From: Pelargonium cotyledonis
Taxonomy: Eukaryota > Streptophyta > Magnoliopsida > Geraniales > Geraniaceae
DNA: 64,000 nt
Reading direction: 5' to 3'
NCBI GenBank assembly: GCA_036897625.1
Contig: JAYMTA010000020.1
Span: 1 to 64,000 of the forward strand
The notes under the pieces are model-generated. The model was given only the letters and a program-made list of their open reading frames with translations. It searched no databases and was not told the origin of the DNA. The translations under genes and the position numbers were made by a program. Positions 59,165 through 64,000 of this stretch are shown here, one piece after another. Every line of letters starts with the position of its first letter. Within the stretch, counting starts at the first letter, position 1.

Positions 59165-59194
59165 TGCTGTAACTGGAATTCGAGCAAAGGCAAG
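59165..59194 (-). repeat. Inverted repeat arm 2 (partner 58151-58178)
   Basis: The reverse complement reads CTTGCCTTTGCTCGAATTCC, then AGTTACAGCA, matching arm 1. It belongs to a family of words with CAGCTTGCTTT that also occurs near 170, 58147 and 58195. Confidence 0.6.
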
Positions 59195-61034
59195 TACCGA
59201 TTAATCCTTCAGTAGCTTGTTAGCAGGCCGAGGGAATGCTATTACATGTTAGGAAGATCTAATAATTGTACTGAAAGGATGACTCTTACTTATTCCTATA
59301 GTTGCCAGAATGTAGTTGAAGAAGAGTTGCTATGAAGGCTTTATTTATAAAGGAAGTTCCATGCGAGCGAGTGCAGCTATGAAGGAGAGCTAATCCATTA
59401 AGTTGAATGTGTTGTTTGCTAAAGCAAGCTGTGGAACAAACCCTCATAGCTATAGAGAATGCTTTATAGGCAGAGGTTAGCAAGTAGACTTAGCGCTTGG
59501 AGGTTCCTTATTCTTTAGAGTTTCCTTACAGGCTTTAGCTACCTAGGAAGTCTTAGTAACAGGTACAACTATTTTCAGCTGACATGGGGGTAGTTTGTAG
59601 TGCGTTGTCTTAGGGTTGGCACTTAGTTTAAGGGTAGAGTTGCTTATTAGGAGTCCTTTTAGACAGAGCTTGCACTGACATCGATCTTGACTTTGCAGGT
59701 ATTTTAAGTTAGGAGTACTTACTATGGACCCTACAGTTTATTAGTTAAGGATGACTAGTGGAGGAATAGCAGTATCCCCGGGTATTTAAATTGAAGTAGG
59801 CACGCTTAGATGATTCCTTAGTTGGTATACTTTGGGATTTACAGGTTTCGGTGGATAAGGAGGCAAGTTTATCTTGTTAGTTTAGGCAAGTGGGCTCCGC
59901 GCCTTAGTAAGCAGGTTCTTCTTGAGTGCCTTAGTTTAAGGATGAGGGATATTGAGATGCTTCCTTAGTTGACTTATTAGTTTGGGTGTTAAGAAGAGTG
60001 TTCCTGAGTTGGCAACCTTAAGAAGACAAGTACATGAACATTCCCTCGATAGCAAAGATACTGCACACTTAGTTAGGAATACTTACTAGACTTTCAGGTT
60101 ATATTGTATTGATATCCTAAGAGTTGGTAGGCTATAGATTAGGGAGTCTAAGAATCAGGTGTGTTCCTTAACTGTCAAAGTGAGGATTTCTAGTTGACAG
60201 GATTTCGACTGCTAGAGCTACAACAATAACCGGTAAGGACTGGATTGACCATCCCTCGACAACAAAGATCTCGCTTAGAGTCTGGCATTCAAGTTCAAGG
60301 TCAGGTTGATATTATAGTTTCGGCAGACAGCTTACAAGAGATTATGTATTCCTTAACTTAGTTGGTAGACATTCAAGTGCAAGGACAGACTTTCCAGGTT
60401 GTTATGAGTTGGGTTCAGAGCAGAAGAAAGGGTTTATTGTATTACATCCTTGGCATGCTAAGATAGAGCAACACCGGACTTTCATTAGCGGTCATTTGAC
60501 TTTTCAACGTCAAGGGTTTATCGGTTTTCTTAGACTGACAAGGGATAATGTTATAGGTTAAGGTAAGGGTATTTCAGTTGGGTTGGACTAGAGCTATTGA
60601 CAGAGCTTTCACTTGAGAGTTAGACTTTAGACAGATAGACATTCGAGGTTTAGGGGAGAGAGTGTCCCCTTTAGCAAGAGACTTTAAGAGTTAGGAGTCC
60701 TTATAGGTCACGATGGGAGTTCCCTTAGTTGGAGTTCATAAGAATCTAATACAATAAGAATAATCTAATAAGAACTATGTATTACTTCTATTACTATATC
60801 TTATACTCTCTAATCTAATACTAGCTTAAGAATTAAGAATACCCTAGCTTCTATTAGGAACACTATCTAGGCTTGCTAGGCTTGCTCTCCTTCTCTTGCT
60901 ACTGCTATCAGCTCTATCAGCAACTGTTACTGCTTCTGCTACTGGCTATAGTTCCTGCTTCAGCAAGAGGTTTAGCAAGTGGTAGAGCTCATGCAAAGAA
61001 GAAGTCTAAGTATGGATTCTCTTTTCTAGACTCA

Positions 61035-61054
61035 AAAGCGCTAGATAAAGCGGT
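61035..61054 (+). repeat. 20-nt exact repeat, second copy
   Basis: Identical to 4409-4428 and in the same orientation. It lies about 200 nt beyond the nad1 stop codon on the transcript side, within a short open frame (60873-61181) that starts with a low-complexity CTG/CTA-rich stretch and is not a convincing gene. Confidence 0.7.
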
Positions 61055-61250
61055 TTCTGCCCCGCTTGGAAAAACATGCTTTTATGCACGATATTCTCTT
61101 TTACGCTTCTATCACCCTATACGAAACAGGTATCAACAAAAATTCTTTATCTTCTTGATTCCCCAACTTATCCCAAGTTAGCACAGAAAACTTAGGAGGA
61201 GCATTTTCGGGGTCTAGCCTTTAAGTCTTCAATTCACTGCGCCAAGAAAC

Positions 61251-61841
61251 CTAAGGAAGCCATTGAAAGGTCACTAGAAGTCCCGAGACAGCTACCACCC
61301 GAGCTAATGATAGAGGCAGAAAGACCTTCCATCCAAGGCCCATTAATTGATCATAACGGTAACGTGGAAAGGCTGAGCGCACCCAGATATAAAGAAAGAG
61401 GAAGAGAATAACCTTTAAGCTAAACCAAAGAGAACCAGGTATCGCATTCAAAAAGGGAAGATCTAGGATAGGTAGCCAACCTCCTAGAAAGAGCAATGTG
61501 CAGAGTCCACTCATTAGTATCATATTTGCGTACTCTCCTAAGAAAAAGAGAGCAAATCCCATTGAGGAGTATTCAACATTATATCCAGCAACTAATTCTG
61601 CTTCAGCTTCTGGAAGATCGAAAGGGGCTCGATTCGTTTCTGCTAGACAAGAAATAAAGAACATAACCAATACGGGGAACAGGGGAATTCCGAACCATAT
61701 CTGTTTTTGCGCCATCACAATCTCACTCAAATTACAAGAACCCACACAAATTAGTACAGTTATCAGAATCAGTCCAATCGAAACCTCATAAGAAACCATT
61801 TGAGCTGCGGATCGTAATGCTCCTAAAAATGCGTATTTCGA
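61251..61841 (-). CDS. nad1: NADH dehydrogenase subunit 1, fused exons 2-5
   Basis: This encodes the last 196 residues of NAD1, from [19 protein letters not shown] to LLVTFQWLP. Signatures of the family are present: the conserved loop [20 protein letters not shown] with acidic residues near the quinone chamber, the hydrophobic helices around [42 protein letters not shown] and the end [21 protein letters not shown]. With exon 1 (129 aa) the protein is about 325 aa, the usual plant length. In most seed plants this part is cut by introns at the sites named i477, i669 and i728, which would fall near 61759, 61567 and 61508; all three are absent and the frame is continuous. The frame is open upstream to an ATG at 61874, but those 11 codons are intron sequence: homology begins at TCG 61841. 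Translation needs trans-splicing to exon 1. It lies 198 nt after nad3 on the same strand. Confidence 0.96.
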   Translation of the reverse strand, partial: SKYAFLGALRSAAQMVSYEVSIGLILITVLICVGSCNLSEIVMAQKQIWFGIPLFPVLVMFFISCLAETNRAPFDLPEAEAELVAGYNVEYSSMGFALFFLGEYANMILMSGLCTLLFLGGWLPILDLPFLNAIPGSLWFSLKVILFLFLYIWVRSAFPRYRYDQLMGLGWKVFLPLSLARVVAVSGLLVTFQWLP

Positions 61842-62039
61842 ATATAGAATAATGAAAAAGAGAGGTTTAAACATAAACTACTCCCTTTTCAGAGCTTTCT
61901 ATGAACCGTACGAGCACGTCTTCCGCGCATACGGCTCTCTTTCCAAATTAAATAAAAGCTACACTAAGACTACTCTGTAAACCATCTTCCAGTCATTTTC
62001 TTATATGCGCCTTAGTCGGAACTCTTTGCGCTTAATTCA
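61842..62039 (-). other. nad1i394 group II intron, 3' half
   Basis: Between the nad3 stop and nad1 exon 2 lies the end of a group II intron. Domain V is clear at 61903-61937: GAGCCGTA at its 5' side pairs with TACGGTTC over 8 bp, then a two-base TG/TCG interruption, a GCGCG/CGTGC inner stem and a GAAGA loop. The roughly 60 nt between domain V and exon 2 can hold domain VI with the branch adenosine. The matching 5' half follows exon 1 at about 5968. The upstream limit of this half-intron is unknown; I set it at the nad3 stop, since the trans break usually lies in domain IV. Confidence 0.85.
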
Positions 62040-62399
62040 TTATTCCCAATCCAAAGCACCCCTTTTCCATTCATATAAAAAGCCGATAGTCAAAATCAAT
62101 AAAAAGACCATCATAGACCAAAATCCGAACAAATCTATCTTGTTAAGCGAGACCGCCCAAGGAAAGAAAAATGTTACTTCCAAATCAAAAATTATAAATA
62201 ATATAGAAACAAGGTAAAACCTTATATCGAACCGACTTCTTGCATCACCAAAAGGATCGAACCCGCATTCGTACGCCGACAACTTCTCCGGGTACGTCGA
62301 GCTATTAGAAGACAAAAAGTAAGGAAGACCCAATAAAACCAAAGAAAAGAAAAGACTAATCAAGAAAAAGATTAAAATAGGCAAGAATTCTAACATCAT
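62040..62399 (-). CDS. nad3: NADH dehydrogenase subunit 3
   Basis: NAD3 is a small complex I membrane subunit of 119 aa, full length for plants. It has three hydrophobic segments (about 7-30, 60-78, 88-108). The highly conserved loop [20 protein letters not shown] is present, including the Cys of ECGFDP known to change exposure in the active/deactive switch, as is [22 protein letters not shown]. It starts with two ATG codons at 62399 and 62396; homologs also begin MM. Positions at which many seed plants encode Ser, Pro or Arg codons fixed by C-to-U editing are here already Phe, Leu or Trp codons (for example the last codons TTG GAT TGG GAA). rps12, the usual downstream partner in seed plants, is not present; the nad1 intron half and exons 2-5 follow instead and may share the transcript. 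Confidence 0.98.
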   Translation of the reverse strand: MMLEFLPILIFFLISLFFSLVLLGLPYFLSSNSSTYPEKLSAYECGFDPFGDARSRFDIRFYLVSILFIIFDLEVTFFFPWAVSLNKIDLFGFWSMMVFLLILTIGFLYEWKRGALDWE

Positions 62400-62462
62400 A
62401 ACAAATAAAGTGACTTCCCTTAACCCTCACATCACAAGATCTATATACCTAATAAAAGAAAT

Positions 62463-62534
62463 GGGAGAGGCAGGACTTAAAACCTATGCGCGTTCACTTA
62501 ACAGCTGAATGTTCTACCGCGGAGCTATTGAGGA
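62463..62534 (-). pseudogene. tRNA-Asn-like element upstream of nad3
   Basis: The minus strand begins TCCTCAATAGCTC and continues CGCGGTAGAACATTCAGCTG and TTAAGTGAA, following tRNA-Asn(GUU) (TCCTCAGTAGCTC...GGCTGTTAACC). The anticodon loop CTGTTAA has GTT and four of five stem pairs form. The T-arm is degraded (TTTTAAGT) and the acceptor stem does not close, because the 3' end reads CTCTCCC. It ends 63 nt before the nad3 start on the same strand. Plant mitochondria use tRNA-like t-elements to set transcript ends, so it may mark the nad3 5' end. Confidence 0.6.
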
Positions 62535-62539
62535 AAACA

Positions 62540-64000
62540 GCTAAAGAGAGGTCCTCCTTTACTCTTTACTCTATTTATTGGGGATATTTTTAAAAAAGGT
62601 TTTTTGTAATTCTACTTTTTAAGGTCTTCTGAGGATATTGAAAAAGTTATGTTATCGAGCAGTTCTGTACCACCCCATGCAAAAGCTTTTTCTGAACCTT
62701 GCGCTTACAACTCTACTAGTTGACTCCAGAATCTCTTTTTTGCTAGCATGGCAGCGGCATTTAAAGTGTCTAAAATGGTGAGGAATTCCAAGGTTCCGGA
62801 GTTACAGATTCCACTTTTAGGCGAAAGGGGGTTAGTTAGTATTCCTCTTTTGGCTACACAAGGTTTGAGTTTTAGGAAAAAAGTAATATAGTATCAGGTT
62901 CTTCACCAGAGTTTTTACCTATCCCTATCATAGTACTAGCTATTAAGGAGGGCTTCTCTAACAAACAAGAAATGCTAGAATAAAAATGGGTTTACGAAAC
63001 TAATAAAAAGGGTAGACCTAGCTCTTGAAAAGTGCTTGCTAAGGTTGACTGGGGCATAAAAAGCACTTCGTTTTTCCAAATGAAAGAAGACTTTCTCCAT
63101 AGCAAAGAGCGGGCTTGATCTATGTAAAAAGAAGTCCTGTTAGTTTTCTAGAAGCTCCGAAATCTAGAAATAAATTAGAAATTTTCCGTATTAAGGGATT
63201 TGCTTATATAAATTGTGAGGGTCGGCAATAAACACGGGGTACTTATAATATTACAGCTATTCCTGAAGCTAATTGGAAATCAAATCTTACACGAACCCAG
63301 GACCAACTAAGTATCCTTTCTTCGAAAACTTTGTTTAATTAGAAACTTTATAGCAACTACAAAAATAGGAGCATTTGGGTACGATCTTTAACCCCTTTTG
63401 ATTCAAGTAAGTATTTCAATAGACGTTAAAGCCGCTGAATGACTTCTTATTCTTTTTATTTATATAGCATAAGGTTTCTCCTTGCTAAACTAAGACTCAA
63501 TAAACCCAAAAACTCATAAAGAACTATACTACAGAGAGTTCTCTTCTTTGATTTTTAGTAAAGTAACTCGTTTTATTAATTTATTCCGGTATATCCTTTG
63601 TTTTTTTAGAATATATCTTTATCTCAAGCGTGTGTAAAAGCTTTTCCTGGATAGTAAAAAATAGAGTGCCGAGTTGAGCTCTTTGTAGTGATTACTTTTG
63701 TCTATTTATAGTATAGGGTATGCTTTGCCTCCAGTGAATTTGCAAAGGTATAAGGTTCGGGTCTCCTGTATAAGGGTATTTGTTCAGTAGCACTAAATTG
63801 TAAAGAGGAGGATTCCTGCTTTTTTTGATATGACTTTTGTCTTATTAAAAAAAGCAGGAGACATAAAAGTAATACTTGTATGAGAGTCTGGTAAAGAAGC
63901 AAATTTGGTGGTCAAGAAAGTCAAGAATTATGAATTATTCTATAAACACAGGGTTGAACCTACAAGATCCTTAAGAATTGAGCTTCATTTACCCAAAGTA
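62540..64000. other. AT-rich spacer at the window end
   Basis: No gene is visible. The 66-aa minus frame at 63702-63902 has a hydrophobic N-terminus and no recognisable features. This stretch lies upstream of nad3 and its tRNA-like element on the minus strand, so a promoter for the nad3-nad1 unit may lie here, but I see no CRTA-type element that stands out. Confidence 0.4.

Larger units (their letters stand above)
55600..60860. other. Repeat mosaic, mostly inverted relative to 0-3 kb
   Basis: No gene is recognised. Words from the first 3 kb and from 49.6-51 kb occur here as reverse complements: GTAGCTCTGTACTATCTTAG near 57301 is the inverse of the word near 50556, and GTTCTTCTTCAATTAGG at 58274-58290 is the inverse of 24-40. 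TGCTCGAATTCCAATTACAG near 58157 and its near-complement at 59165-59194 form an inverted pair. From 59.5 to 60.7 kb the top strand is G-rich with many TTAGTTGG and GACTTTCAGG words. Confidence 0.5.

Noticed and set aside
60873-61181. Possible rps12 remnant (KKSKYGF resembles the RSKYG near the rps12 end)
   Set aside because: Only four to five residues agree, the frame opens with TTG, and the rest is low-complexity CTG/CTA-rich sequence plus the 20-nt repeat.
61498-61791. Plus-strand frame of 97 codons
   Set aside because: Antisense shadow of nad1 exons 2-5.
61842-61874. ATG at 61874 as a start of a separate C-terminal NAD1 protein
   Set aside because: The 11 extra codons lie in the intron domain VI region right after domain V; family homology begins at 61841.
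62463-62534. Working tRNA-Asn
   Set aside because: Acceptor stem does not close and the T-arm is degraded, despite a good anticodon arm with GTT.
1-64000. Large plastid DNA insertions
   Set aside because: I looked for known plastid genes and rRNA segments and recognised none; the Asn-like element alone could be of plastid origin but is too decayed to say.

Overview
This window reads as plant mitochondrial DNA. The only protein genes I recognise are the complex I subunit genes nad3 (62040-62399, minus) and nad1. nad1 is split in two: exon 1 at about 5969-6355 and an intron-less block equal to exons 2-5 at 61251-61841, both on the minus strand. The order of the two parts shows that they cannot be joined in cis inside the window, so nad1 must be trans-spliced at the intron called nad1i394. 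The 3' half of that group II intron, with a clear domain V at 61903-61937, lies between nad3 and nad1 exon 2. A trans-spliced nad1i394 points to a vascular plant, most likely a seed plant. Loss of the three downstream nad1 introns, and T in the DNA where many plants need C-to-U editing, point to a lineage shaped by retroprocessing. I cannot name the species.

Two tRNA genes look whole: trnS-GCU (17867-17957, minus) and trnF-GAA (20709-20781, plus). About two dozen other places hold tRNA-like remnants with recognisable D-arm, anticodon-arm or T-arm pieces (Lys-, Gln-, Thr-, Trp-, Pro-, Phe- and Asn-like among them). One Asn-like copy sits just upstream of nad3 and could act as an RNA-processing signal. 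Two minus-strand remnants near 7.7 and 8.4 kb share the tRNA 3' half and its trailer, so they are copies of one duplicated unit.

The most unusual element is a family of 19-nt hairpins at 4.6-6.6 kb, 10.4 kb and 13.1 kb. The two stem parts change together (CTCT/AGAG, CTCC/GGAG, CTTT/AAAG; inner AC/GT, AT/AT, AG/CT), while two GA dinucleotides stay fixed and face each other. That is the signature of a conserved structure with tandem G.A pairs. The copies form arrays with a repeat of about 30 nt on both sides of nad1 exon 1, on the strand opposite to nad1.

Layout: 1-4.4 kb, repeat-rich spacer; 4.4-7.5 kb, hairpin arrays, nad1 exon 1 and two unidentified open frames; 7.5-8.5 kb, tRNA remnants; 8.5-48.5 kb, AT-rich spacer with scattered tRNA remnants and the two good tRNA genes; 48.5-60.9 kb, a mosaic of dispersed direct and inverted repeats related to the first 4 kb; 61.0-62.5 kb, the nad3/nad1 block with a tRNA-like element; then spacer to the end. 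Coding and tRNA sequence makes up only a few percent of the window, as in expanded plant mitochondrial genomes.
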